From: Blasia pusilla
Taxonomy: Eukaryota > Marchantiophyta > Marchantiopsida > Blasiales
Reading direction: 5' to 3'
Assembly (NCBI GenBank): GCA_050084515.1
Contig: CM114272.1
Span: 4,154,001 to 4,218,000, forward strand
DNA: 64,000 nt
The stretch's first letter is position 1. Each line of letters opens with the position of its first letter. The translations under genes and the position numbers were made by a program. Shown here in pieces: positions 53,649-64,000 of the stretch. The notes beneath the pieces are model-generated. The model saw nothing but the letters and a program-made list of their open reading frames with translations. It was not told where the DNA came from and ran no database searches.

Positions 53649-54608
53649 ATGGTGAACACCGAATTGATCTTAAAGAAGGGGCGGTCCGGTGTGAATGCGA
53701 CAATATCATTTGAATCCAAAGTACTCATTGTTAGTCAGGGCGAGATCGATCAGCGTCTCGAGGCAGGAATAATCTATCCGGTGTTAAGCAGCGAGTGGGT
53801 GTCGCCCATCGTAATTGTGCCTAAAAAAAAAATGGGCAAAATCCGAGTGTGCCAGGACTATCGGAAATTAAATGCGGCCACCTTAAAAGACCACCATCCT
53901 CTACCTTTCACTGACAGTATTTTGGATAAAGTGGCTGGGCACGAGCGTTATACTTTCTTGGATGGATATTCGGGGTACAACCAGGTATCCATACGAGAAA
54001 AGGATCGTCCCCTCACAACGTTCACTACGGACTGGGGAACTTTCGCATATCGCGTAATGCCTTTTGGGTTGTGCAATGCCCCAGCTACTTTCCAACGGAT
54101 GATGATCTCCATCTTCCAGGAGTATCTGCGGAAATTCGTGGAAATCTTTTTAGATGATTTTTTTATCTTTAGCACGGAGGCCGAACATCTGGAAAAGTTA
54201 GAATTAACACTCGCACGTTGTCGCGAAGTGCATTTGTCCCTTCATCCGGACAAATCATATATCGCTATGAAACAAGGAATTCTGCTGGGACACCGAGTGT
54301 CGGCGCAAGGAATTGAGGTCGACAAGGCCAAGGTGGATATTATCGTCGCATTGGAACCACCTACTAATCTCCGGGAATTGAGAGGATTCCTGGGACATGT
54401 CGGGTACTATCGACGGTTTATTAAAGATTACGCGGTAAAAGCGAGCGCTCTTACTGCATTACTTAAGAAGACCACCGAATGGGAGTGGACACCAGCGTGC
54501 CAAGTGGCATTCGACACCTTAAAAGACGCATTGCAAAAGGCTCTGTGCCGGTCCCCGATTGGACCAAACCCTTCCACGTATATGTGGACACGTCCTCATT
54601 GCCATTGA
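53649..54608 (+). pseudogene. Tat-2 reverse transcriptase
   Basis: A long open stretch of 319 codons: GIIYPVLSSEWVSPIVIVPK, KIRVCQDYRKLNAATLKDHH, YTFLDGYSGYNQVSIREKDR, PFGLCNAPATFQRMM, the catalytic FLDD and ELRGFLGHVGYYRRFIKDYA. FLDD replaces the usual YIDD/YVDD. It is the best preserved gene of this element. Confidence 0.94.
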
Positions 54609-54611
54609 GTA

Positions 54612-54930
54612 GTGCTCAGCCAATTGGATGAGCACAAACATGATTTTCCAATTTACTACGCCGGCCGACAACTATCGGCGGCAGAGCAGAAATATACAAC
54701 TACCGAACGAGAGGCATTAGGCATGGTCTTCTCGTGTCAAAAGTTCCGACACTATTTATTAGGGTACGAATTTGTATTTCATGTGGATCATTTTTTTTCG
54801 GACCCTTAATGGTGAAAGCCAACTGTCGGGATGCATTGCACGGTGGATCTTGTTGCTACAAGAATTCACATTCGATGTTGTGACCCGTGCCGACAAGGTG
54901 CATACCAATGCCGATTTTCTTTCCGGTTGA
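54612..54930 (+). pseudogene. Tat-2 RNase H, part
   Basis: HDFPIYYAGRQLSAAEQKYT with TTEREALGMVF is the RNase H middle. FHVDHF is where the TDH motif is expected. The start (VYVDTS-like) is cut by a stop at 54608 and the end is frameshifted. Confidence 0.88.
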
Positions 54931-55145
54931 GGATGACAACGCGGACCTCACCCAATCATCGATGATACCTTTCCCGATGAAGATCCATTTCCGGATAAAT
55001 GAGGAACAGTTGAGCCGATCTTTTATGAGGATATTCATGCGGTTTCTAATGACTCTGCGACTTCCTACCCGATGACGGAAGAACGCGCGAGTTTTTTACA
55101 TCGGATAGGCCCATATGAGATTGTCAAGGGTCTTATTCAAATTAG

Positions 55146-56100
55146 GTGTTGATGAAGAGCATCGAAGATGCTTGGAAGCTAAAGAGGTTCCCAGTCATGA
55201 GCCCGCATATGGCTGATTCCGGTGGACACTATGCGGTCAAAAATACCGTTAAGAAAATTTTGGGCCGACGTTATTGGTGGCCGACTATGTACAAAGACGA
55301 GGTAATTTTATTCGGAGTTGTGATGCTGTCAAAGGCGGTCGACCCACGGCGACTCACGCGGTGGCCTTTGGTCCCCATCATGCCCCTAGCTCCTTTTGAA
55401 AAATGGGGCATTGACCGTGGGCCCTATCTCCCGGCCACTCGCCAAACCCGGCGGAAGTATATTCTTATCGCCACCGACTATTGTACTAAGATGGTGAAGC
55501 AATAGCCACGCGGAAAGATGATGAGTGAAGCGGTGGCTAAGTTTTTATACGAGATGATTATCACGCGTTATGGGTCATCGTTGGAACTAGTAAGTGACCG
55601 GGTATGCACTTCTGAACAGACTATTGAGTCTCTCACTTCCCACTTTCTCATTAAGCATCGAAAAACCACTCCCTACAACCCTAAAGCCAACGGGTTGACG
55701 GAAAAAAATCGAACGGCCTCATTTGCGAATATTGAATCGATTAACGGTAACATATTCCTATGATTGGGACACAAAAATTGCCCCGGCATTATGGGCGTAT
55801 CAAGCAATTTGAGAAGGTGACGACAAAATACACCCGTTCTTCCGACTTATGGCGTACATCCCTTAACACCTATTCAATGGGGCGTTGCCCACTTATCGGG
55901 TATTGGAGGGAACAAGAACGGAGGTCCGGGGCGAAGTTATCGAACACAGGAATGAGACCTAGTGGAATTGGAAGAGGCACGCATGCTCGCATTCGCCGGA
56001 CAGCCCAAGTGCAAAAAGAACGTAAGAAAGCGTTACGATCGACATCTCCGCCACAATCTATCAATGTTGGAGACTTAGTGCTCAGATGATAACCGCGACT
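55146..56100 (+). pseudogene. Tat-2 integrase
   Basis: 55146-55505 has the zinc module (MADSGGHYAVKNTVKKILGR, YWWPTM) and WGIDRGPYLPATRQTRRKYI with the first Asp. 55518-55763 has SLELVSDRVCTSEQTIE (second Asp) and YNPKANGLTEKNR (Glu). 55760-56089 has the C-terminal part ending INVGDLVLR. No chromodomain follows, as in the Tat lineage. Confidence 0.9.
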
Positions 56101-56299
56101 AAAGTTCCCGGAAAATTAAAATTAAATTGGATGGGACCCTACCGGTATTGGCCATCTATGATAATGGATCCCTCGTTAGAAACCTTACAGGAGAATCCAC
56201 CGCCCACGCGAAGTCAATGGCATGCATGTGCGCGGTATTATGAACCCGAACCGAGGATAATGAAACATGAGGAAGGGGTAGGGCGAGCGCCCGTGCCAT

Positions 56300-56450
56300 A
56301 AAAGTAGCGAAGCGGCACGAAGTTCAAGACATACCGAAGCCAGCGAAGTAGCGAAGCACCAAAGTTCGAGATATACCGTGCTTCGCGAAGTAGCGAAGCA
56401 CCGAGGTTCCAGACATCCCATGCTTCGCGAAGCAGCAAAGCGCAGGAAGT
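56300..56450 (+). repeat. GCGAAGC-rich imperfect tandem repeat after integrase
   Basis: Roughly three units of about 45-50 bp with GCGAAGTAGCGAAGCACC and CCATGCTTCGCGAAGCAG. The same heptamers occur in the LTRs of this element. Confidence 0.75.
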
Positions 56451-56464
56451 GAGGGAGGGGGAGC

Positions 56465-58261
56465 GTGGCAAAGACGCGAAGCGCCCACCTTCTTGTTACA
56501 GCCTCGGCACCACGACCAAGAACGGACAGGGGGGAGCGGACTATAAGAGCAGTCCGGCGTAACCAAGCGGGTATTTTCATGGACGGGATCACCACGAAGT
56601 TGCGTAGCAGGCCAAAGCGAGGTGTCCATCGAGATCGACCTAGCAACATGCCTCGCGAAGACTCCACACCCATTCTGCGAAGCGCGGCGATGCCGATGGT
56701 CAAGCTGTCACCGAAGCTGATCGAAGCGCTGGAGGAGCGATCATTGGCAACTTTCTTTCAAGCCAACTGGACCCTGACATCCGGAGAACTCCTTGGCAAG
56801 CTTCGCTCTGCGTCTGCCGTCGCCAAGTTTTGAAAGAAGGGTCTTTGGTATTGAGCTCAGCCCCAACACTGGACGGTGGATGATTGGAGAGCAACTTATC
56901 TGCTCCCGGCTGCGCCTGAGTACGAGTATGACACGGAGTTGCTAGTAAAACATGAAGATCTTTTAGCACTCGGCTGTGTCACGACTGAGCGCCTGGGAAG
57001 GAACGGCTACAAGGCTACGTCACTCTCTCCGCCCGTCTTTGGTCAGTTTTGCAAACATTTGATGACCCTGTTTTATCCCGCTCGTTCTTACTATCTGACG
57101 AACAAGCTCTTGAAGATGTGCTACATCATCTGGAATCAACACCTGGACCCCGAAGCCCCAAGAGTCGACTTTGCTGCTTTTGTGGACAGGCACGTACGAG
57201 GAATGGTGGACGTGCTTCATCCAAGCATGAAGTCCTTCCTATCTCCTTTCTTGATCCATCTTTATATTCACAAGCAGGAATTAACAGCAGAGGAGGCGTT
57301 AGATTGGTTGCAAGTGACCCCCGTCCGCCTACCACGGAAAGGCGCAACTAGTACCATGGGTAGCCACGAAGTCCCCACGCCCTCCGAAGCACCTCAGCAA
57401 CATCCTCATACTTCGGCTTTGAAGAAAGACGAAGATACCAACGAAATGCCTCGGCCAAAGCGAGGCCGGGTCAATTTTGAAACACCCTTGGCCCCAGAAC
57501 CCGTCAATCAGGAGGATTCGGACGAGACCTCGCGGGAAAGGGATCATCAACCCGCACTTCGTCTCATGTCGTAGACGGCAGACGACATGATGTGGTTCTT
57601 GCAATTAGCAGTTCCCGTCATGAACCAACTCCAGCATGTTCTTCACCTAGAGGATACAGCGTCCGTGGACGATTATTTAGAAGGCCTGAACGACCTCAAC
57701 TGCATAGCATAAGCTTCGTCAGACCACGAAGTCTGGCGTCGATGAGCGTAAAACGAATCTGCAATTACGGGATCGGGAACTCGAACCACGAAGACCACGC
57801 CGCCAAAGCTCAAAGCGACTTGGTCGATGTCGATCTGGCACGGAACGCACATCAATGGGAAAGTTTGGCGATTAACCTCGAATGTGGGCGGATCGGTTAA
57901 CCTTGAGATCAAGGAAGCTTCGCACCTCATTGACAAGTATCGACATCAAATACGGCGTGTTCACACCGAATTCAAGAAGTTGGCGATCCAGCATGCTGAG
58001 TCTTCAAAGTTGCTTCAAGAACATCAAGAAGCAAACAAAGACTTCTTGGCGCGAGTGGTCACGAGCTACCGGGAGGATCGCGATCTTGGAAGCAGAGCGA
58101 AGCTACTCAGTGAAGCCCGGATGGACCGGAAGATGTCAAAGAGCTGGTCGGTCAAGCAAGCAAGCAAGAATTTTGAAGAAGCAGATGAACGAGGAAATCG
58201 ACTACATCAACAAACATTGAAGCGCCAATTCGACAATCATACCAAGTCTCTTCAGAAGTAG
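56465..58261 (+). CDS. Tat-2 extra 3' ORFs (unknown function)
   Basis: Three or four frames lie between integrase and the 3' LTR. The clearest, 56876-57574 (232 codons), has VFGQFCKHLMTLFYPARSYY, IIWNQHLDPEAPRVDFAAFV, HPSMKSFLSPFLIHLYIHKQ and a charged tail with a basic RPKRGR. 56465-56833 before it and 57827-58261 after it (a charged, coiled-coil-like KSWSVKQASKNFEEADERGN) may be parts of the same or separate proteins. Tat-lineage elements often carry such extra ORFs in this place. I recognise no domain and do not assign a role. Confidence 0.55.
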
Positions 58262-58515
58262 TACCCACTCTTTCACTTACTCTTGAAGAGTTACCAGCAT
58301 TCACTCCATCGATGTCTTAGTCGAATGAAGTCTAGGCAAGTAACTTAGTTGTTAACAAGTCGCGAGAAAGAATGCGCAATCATACCCCTAACATTATCAA
58401 CAAACCTTCTACGATTCACGGCCGTTTTGTGCCTACCCCTGAATTTGATAGTTTAGACGACACTTTTATGGAGATAGGAGACACATCATGAAGTGTTCCC
58501 CGGGGCGGCTCACAT

Positions 58516-58528
58516 TTGAGGAGGGGTA
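58516..58528 (+). other. Tat-2 polypurine tract
   Basis: TTGAGGAGGGGTA directly before the 3' LTR. Confidence 0.8.
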
Positions 58529-59705
58529 TGTGATACCCACAATTTTGTACTCTTGAAGAATATATCTTTTTATTCAACGAAGACTCTTGTATATTATGAT
58601 TTTGATTATGATTACTTATTATTATGAAGAAGAATAAGTGAATCACCAAGCTCCTAAGACAAGGCAGAGAGATGGAAGATCAAGGATTTGCCTTAGAGGA
58701 GAATCAAAAGCCGTAACAAAGTATAAAGGATCAACGAAGCTTAGCGAAGCTTAACAAAGCCTAACGAAGCTCAACGAAGCTTTGTATCGAATGTACCGCT
58801 CTTAAGCGAAGCCACGAAGAACAAGCACGAAGAGAATGAAGAATGAAGAACCGTCCTCCGGAAATTTAGCCGTGGCTTCAAAGCATGATTGTGATTGAAC
58901 CGACACATAGTTTAAACAATTAGACTAGGAAAGGGCGCAACCCTTTGTATCAAATTGGTAGTTAGAAACGATTTTGTACCGCTGGATTCTGGGGATCATA
59001 GGAAAAGAACGCACACCATAGATCTAGATAATTCTGAGATATTGAAGAGACACCAACTTCATCAAGAACGCTTCGGATCATAGAAACACTCCTACTCTCG
59101 AGAATATTTAAGAAACAGGACAGAAGCTATTATTATCATTCGCTCATGAAGTCCTTATGCTCTAGGAATGGTCCGAGCAAGAGAGTTGTACCCTCTCGAG
59201 CTTGTATATACTTTGAAGTCTTCCAATTCTTGATGGAGTAGTAAAGCATTAATTCATTCATTCATTCTGATGTGCGATGCTTATGTCTGAATATTCTTTT
59301 TGGGTCTGCCGAGTGAAGAGTGAATCAGGCGAACCTTTCTCATCAATGGAATAATCAACATAGAGTTGTATGAAATCTGTTTGACAGAGAGTAACCTGCC
59401 CCGACGGATTGAGTTTCGAAAGTAGGAGAAGCCAACTTTATTCTTGAGGTCTCTGTGAGGTTCCGAGATGTCGAGAGAACAAATTTCCTGAGCGTACTTT
59501 AAATTCCACTCGAGAGAATTGAAGAAGAAAACATAGGTACTGAAAAGGATCGGAAGATGTTACTGGAATACTACATTTGAATTACATAATCAATTACACT
59601 TTTACAACATAATGATCACTTTATATTCTCTTTTCATCCAACAATGATCCTCTTGGGGATCGAACTCTACAATTGACTGTAAATAAGAAACACTTAGACA
59701 TTACA
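58529..59705 (+). repeat. Tat-2 3' LTR
   Basis: 1,177 bp, nearly the same as 48958-50152 except for the GCGAAGC-rich part (about 58720-58990). Confidence 0.95.
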
Positions 59706-61646
59706 AGGGCCTTGGAGTGGACATCACTGAAACATGGAAGGGGGTAGTGGAAGCCTTCTTGCATGAGTTCCAGGACTTGGAGCTCGAGGACCGGCTGCTT
59801 ACAAAGCATCGCGATGAAAGGCGTAAGAAGGAGACTCTCAAGGAATATACCCAAAGATTTTGAAGCCTAGTTAATATACTAGAACACACCACTACCTTTG
59901 AGTTGGTAGATTGGTTTGTGTTTGGACTATCCAAGGAAATGGACCGATACTGTCGCCAGGGCCAATGAGACTCTCTGGAAGCAATCATCGCATCCGGGGA
60001 GGCGTACGAATCCTCCAAGAAATCTTGCAAAATGCAAAGACGGTACCATCAATGGCAAGGCTCTTCACAGTCTAGTTCCTTGTCCGGAGACAAAGCATCC
60101 TCTACAGACACCGAAGCTTCTACTGATAATACAATGGAGTCTTCGGATTGTGAAGAATACTCAAAGTCCAAGGGGAAGAAGAAAGTGAATTAAAACCAAA
60201 GCTCCTCAAAGCGGGGGCAAAGAACCAAGCCGGCAAAGCGTGGCACCCAAAATTCTATGAGTCCTATACGAGGGCCCACAAAGAAGGCGAGCTGGTCAGC
60301 GATTGAAGAGTTAAGCAAACAAATGGCGGAGTCAAAGGTGCATTTGGCAGCCCAGAAGGACCCTAGAAGGAGACCTGGTCTTATGAGGCTAAACGTATGG
60401 TGTAGTGTGTGCGGAAATCAAGACCATACTGCCTAGGAATGTCACCTTCAAAGCGATCTGCACTGGGTTCAGGAGGGTCCAACCACGAAAGAAGGCTGGT
60501 GTGAAGCTGAACAATGGGAAGGCTGCTATGCAATTGAGACCATGCTAGCGCCTAATCCCGGACGAAATTGGATTCCGAGGTATGTGCCCCTGGAATATGG
60601 TGAAAAGAGACCTTAGAGGCAGATCATGGGACCTGCTACCTTCACCCCATTAATAAAGAGAAACTACAACTGCGGAGCAACCAATCATTGGGCAAACAAT
60701 TGCCCGAACCCAAAGAGGCTAGTAGGACTCAACCCCTTGTGAGGAAATTGCAAGCACGGCGGGCACACTACAATGGAGTGCCCGGAACCCAAGGTTCCTT
60801 GATTTCTGGTCAAGTATGTGACCACCCCAGCAGCACAGACGGAGACCAAAAATGAAGTAAATGTTCAGCTGGTCCGAGTGGAGGAGTTGGCTTCTCCCAA
60901 GGCCTGTAAAATGGTTACTATTAGGGAAGAGGAGCCCGACAGAAACAAAACCAAAGAATCCTTGGAGTGGCCCAAGGACGTCCTGAACAAAATCCTTGGA
61001 GTCACTTGGAGGGCAAAGACAAAGACATCTACGACCACCAAGATGAGGGCAGGGTCTTCGTCTTCACGCAAAGTCAAGGACTCTAAGAAGACAAAGACTT
61101 ACAACTTCCGGGCAAGAAAAGCCATCCTCAAAGGGGACGTAGACCCCGCCCCAAAGTACTTCCATTAGGATGTCAAGGACCAAGTTTGTGCTCAAGTCCA
61201 CGAAGACCACACCCAAGAACCGGCGTCACAATGGAGAGCAGGGAGACTGAAGCCAGGAAAGGAATCGGCAATGCACGCCACAGTGATGTCACACCTAGTG
61301 ATAAAGCGTACAATTTGCTTCATATTTGGCATCAACGCTAGCAAATATCACCTTATTACTGTTGCTGATGGATAACCTAGTCTACGCCAAGATCTTGCAG
61401 CAGTGGAAGGTGAGTAGGAGGAGACAAGACAAGTCCCCGAAGAGTCTACCGGTGGTAGTTTTATTCTGTATTGAAGACTTGGGAGCTCCAAAGGTGGAGG
61501 TCAAGATCAATGGACAAACCATTAAGAAGGTTTCCATTGACTCGGGAAGTGGGATCAACATTACGACGGAGCAGAAAATCCATGCTTTGGGCTACACAAA
61601 GTATGAGTCCACCAAAAAGTATTTGCAATTTGCGGATCAGTTTTGA
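59706..61646 (+). pseudogene. Tat-1 gag (rest) and protease
   Basis: It continues the gag after the Tat-2 insertion: VEAFLHEFQDLELEDRLLTK-like coding in several frames, SLSGDKASSTDTEAST-type linker and worn knuckles (NYNCGATNHWANNCP at about 60660-60705, CGNCKHGGHT lost in part to a stop). The tail is at 60818-61168. The protease frame 61326-61646 has KVEVKINGQTIKKVSIDSGS with GINITTEQKIHALGY. Many stops occur throughout. Confidence 0.85.
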
Positions 61647-61699
61647 AAGCGACCTCTTGGAAAACTCACTTAGATTCCAACGATTTGAGTTAGTTGTTC

Positions 61700-62880
61700 A
61701 ATACTCACCCTAAACCTTGCCCTTGTCGACTTCAATCCCTTGGAAGGACAATCGATGCCCTAACAAGATACCTTGTCTCATCAGAATATACAATTTTTTT
61801 GGATGGAGGGATAAGTGCACTTCGCGGCATCGAGCTAAGATTAGCTTTAATTTGTGCAAATTCTCTGCCCCCGAACTGAAAATGCAAAAATTGTCAAGGA
61901 AAATTTTGAGGAATTTCCGAAGGTACTCCTGGAAGATTGAAATCATCATCCGTTGGAAGGTAGCAAGTGCGTTGCACAACCCGAAAGGTTGTGCAACGCA
62001 CCTGCTACCTTCCAACGGATGTAGCAAGTAGTTCTTGGAGTATCCGTCCAAGAACGTATAACGCTCATGGCCAGCGACTTTGTCTAAAATGGTGTCGGTG
62101 AAGGGTAGTCGATGATGATCCTTTAGGGTAGCTACATTCATTTTCCGGTAATCTTGGCATACCCTGATCTTGCCTGATTGCTTCTTCGGTACAATCACAA
62201 TTGGAGACACCCACTCGCTGCTCTACACAGGGTTAATCACTCTTGCTTCAAGACGTTGGTCGATCTCGTCTTTTACTAACAACGAGTACTTTGGATTAAG
62301 GCGGTATTGACGCATTTGTATTGGAATTGTTCCTGATTTTAGATCAATTTGATGTTCGTCATACTTAGCGGGTAAGCCTTTCATTTCCTCCATGGTATAA
62401 GCAAAGAGATCCAAGTACTCAAACATTAATTTTTTAAAATCATGGAGTTTTGCAAGAGACAAATCCGCCGAAAGGCATAAGGATTTCTGACTTGTAATTG
62501 GGACTTGTTGATAGTCCTTTTCCTAAACCATATCCTTCAAAAACTAGGTACTACGGCCTAATTTTTCTTCTTCGCACACCGACCTCCACTCTCTAGAATT
62601 GAAGACTCTTTGTGGACTTCATAACACTCTAAATAATATCCATTAGATGAGGACTCGGTAGCTCTTGTTTCCTCTTGGTTTGACATATAGCCCTCGTCTA
62701 TCGCGGGCGTCTCTCCTTGCGCTGGTTGCGACTTCCATGAAAGTTTAACCATATTTTTTGGGAATTGATCAGGGGCTTGGAATGTGAATTGCCTTCTCTT
62801 CTTGTCTGTGTTTATCCATACGCCCTAGATAGGGATATCCACTGGCCGTCAATGGTTGTAATACTTAGTAGTCCAACAAA
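61700..62880 (-). pseudogene. Tat-1 protease-RT segment in inverted orientation
   Basis: The minus strand reads, right to left, the parts that follow protease in Tat-2: the QGETP linker and YYLECYE (62752-62558), HQIDLKSGTIPIQMRQYRLN (62462-62223) and RT (62210-61710: KIRVCQDYRKMNVATLKDHH, FQRMMISIFQEYLRKFLKIF, FLDN in place of FLDD). It corresponds to Tat-2 of about 53125-54335, flipped in place. Plus-strand Tat-1 stops matching at about 61690. Confidence 0.88.
61947..62021. repeat. 35-bp inverted duplication inside the RT fragment
   Basis: Arm 61947-61981 (CATCCGTTGGAAGGTAGCAA...) and arm 61987-62021 (...TACCTTCCAACGGATG) pair with one mismatch and a 5-nt loop. The left arm is normal RT coding (GLCNALATFQRMM on the minus strand). 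The right arm is its inverted copy. Confidence 0.95.
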
Positions 62881-64000
62881 AATAGTACCTTGGTAGTACA
62901 CAAAAAGTGTTTGGCTCTATGAGTAGAGGCCATGCTTACATACCACTCCATCATGTGACATAGTTGATAAGATATTTTAGATGATGCACATTTTTTGACT
63001 TATCTACATTCAATTTTTTGTATCTATGTTCAGTATGTCAATTATACCACATATTTCATAATTTACTCCTTCTGTTCGTCTTTTGCAATCCAAATGTTCA
63101 TGTTCCCATTTCTCAGACCATAAGAGCATGTGTATGAATTACACACTGATCGCGTCTGCTCATTCATATGTTTCAAATACTTTAAAAACTTGGTGTTCTC
63201 ATTCTGTTGGTAGTAATTTGTGAATTCCACATTTGAGAATGGCCCTCTGAAGGCGTTTCTATTATTCCCCATCTACATAACAACTTTGTGTTGTTCCATG
63301 TAGAAGCAAAAATCACACAAGCACTGCAAAAGCTCCACTTATGGCACACCACCAACCCAAACACACAAGGTAGCTACACACTAACTGATTGCGTCTGCTC
63401 ATTCATATGTTTCAAATACTTTAAAAACTCGGTGTTCTCATTCTTTTGGTAGTAATTTGTGAATTCCACACTCTTACAGTTCTCCTATTATGTTTGTGGT
63501 AATGGCTCTCTATAGGCGTTTCCATTATTTCCCATCTACGTAATGACTTTGTGTTGTTCCATGTTGAAGCAAAAATCACACAAGCAGTGCGGGAGCTCCA
63601 CTTATGGCACACCGCCAACCCAAACACACAGAGCAGATACCATCAACGAAACAAGGCAGCTGCACACTAACACTGAGTCGTCCCGCTGGTTCATTCAGGG
63701 CCAAGAGGACAAGAGACACAATCCAAAGCCTAAAACTAAGGTTTCAAGCTTCTTGTTTGATGCTGCTCTTAAGAACACTGAAGCATTGCAGGAGCAGCTT
63801 TAGAAGATTGAAACTCACAACAAGACTCTCAAGAAGGTGATGCGGTATATCAATATAGATCAAGGGCCAAACATTGTAGCAATTATAATTCTGCAGGACA
63901 AGCTCAACACACTTAACTCAAAGATAGACTTAGTGTCCAGATACTATAACGCCAACTATCCATATGACATGCATATAGCTGAGCACATTAAGTGTCTTTG
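62881..64000. other. unassigned end of the window with a 240-bp tandem duplication
   Basis: 63146-63385 and 63386-63630 are direct copies (CGTCTGCTCATTCATATGTT at 63152 and 63392), the second with a short extra piece. From about 63690 to the end a plus-strand frame reads SSRWFIQGQEDKRHNPKPKT, a stop, then a helical segment (KIETHNKTLKKVMRYINIDQ). I do not recognise this. It might be part of another element that continues beyond the window. Confidence 0.5.

Larger units (their letters stand above)
48958..59705 (+). mobile_element. Tat-2: younger Tat-like Ty3/gypsy element with extra 3' ORFs
   Basis: LTRs at 48958-50152 and 58529-59705, both TGTGATACCC...ACATTACA, with AGGGC on both sides (48953-48957 and 59706-59710). 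Order: tRNA-Asp primer site, gag with three knuckles, protease, RT, RNase H, integrase without chromodomain, about 2 kb with further ORFs, polypurine tract. Extra ORFs downstream of integrase are a feature of the Tat lineage. It is inserted in the gag of its own older relative, Tat-1. Confidence 0.93.
18516..62880 (+). mobile_element. Tat-1: old Tat-like Ty3/gypsy element carrying three insertions
   Basis: The pieces rejoin in order on the plus strand: 5' LTR (18516-19355 and 37800-38253), tRNA-Asp-like primer site (38270), leader and gag (38318-39128, 48895-48957, 59706-61170), protease (to 61646), then an inverted protease-RT segment (61700-62880). Each gap is an element with its own LTRs and a short target duplication. 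All parts align with Tat-2 (48958-59705). Its 3' part and 3' LTR are not in the window. Coding frames are heavily decayed, so it is the oldest element of the nest. Confidence 0.85.

Noticed and set aside
52816-56100. Endogenous pararetrovirus as an explanation for the RT-containing regions
   Set aside because: LTRs, primer site, polypurine tract, integrase and target duplications are present, and no movement-protein-like frame was seen.

Overview
The window is nuclear DNA of a streptophyte, most likely a land plant and possibly a non-seed one; I cannot name the species. It opens with the last 96 codons of a PHT1-type phosphate transporter. After an AT-rich spacer, nearly everything else is transposable elements, many nested inside one another.

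Layout. 1-291: end of PHT1. 292-4234: AT-rich spacer without a recognisable gene. 4235-12119 (minus): decayed Helitron (Rep plus PIF1 helicase), split by a Ty1/copia element at 6096-11004 (two 395-bp LTRs, TSD GTCTG). 13031-14200 (minus): piece of a chromodomain Ty3/gypsy element. 14201-18515: unassigned, with two MITE-like elements and a diverged tandem duplication. 18516-62880: an old plus-strand Tat-like Ty3/gypsy element (Tat-1) broken by three later insertions. The first, in its 5' LTR, is a minus-strand chromovirus (Chromo-1, 19356-37799, TSD ATTCT). The second, in its gag, is a minus-strand Ty3/gypsy element carrying a cytosine-5 DNA methyltransferase (gyDNMT, 39129-48894, TSD GAAG). 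The third, also in gag, is a younger relative of the host element itself (Tat-2, 48958-59705, TSD AGGGC). Chromo-1 in turn holds about 12 kb of foreign DNA (insert E, about 24598-36611). 62881-64000: unassigned sequence with a 240-bp tandem duplication.

Two parts deserve most attention. (1) gyDNMT has the order gag, protease, C5-methyltransferase, reverse transcriptase, RNase H, integrase, PHD finger. Its terminal repeats are arranged A1-ORFs-B1-A2-B2, the split-direct-repeat layout known from PAT/Ngaro elements, yet it encodes a DDE integrase. Its predicted transcript 5' end is complementary to the primer-binding position, as in self-priming Tf1/sushi elements. (2) Insert E carries, on the minus strand, a decayed transposase with a SWIM zinc finger. 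Divergently, on the plus strand, it carries an intron-containing gene with a ParB-like motif and a degenerate beta-class (N6-adenine/N4-cytosine type) methyltransferase. More than thirty copies of a 22-26 bp palindrome (consensus arms CAACCCGTCGG / CCGACGGGTTG) fill the non-coding parts of this insert, including two introns whose flanking exons join in frame.

The window therefore holds two unrelated DNA-methyltransferase genes, both carried by mobile DNA. Almost all reading frames are broken by stops or frameshifts, so these are mostly recent to old fossils. LTR similarity suggests that copia, gyDNMT and Tat-2 are the youngest, and Tat-1 and the Helitron the oldest.
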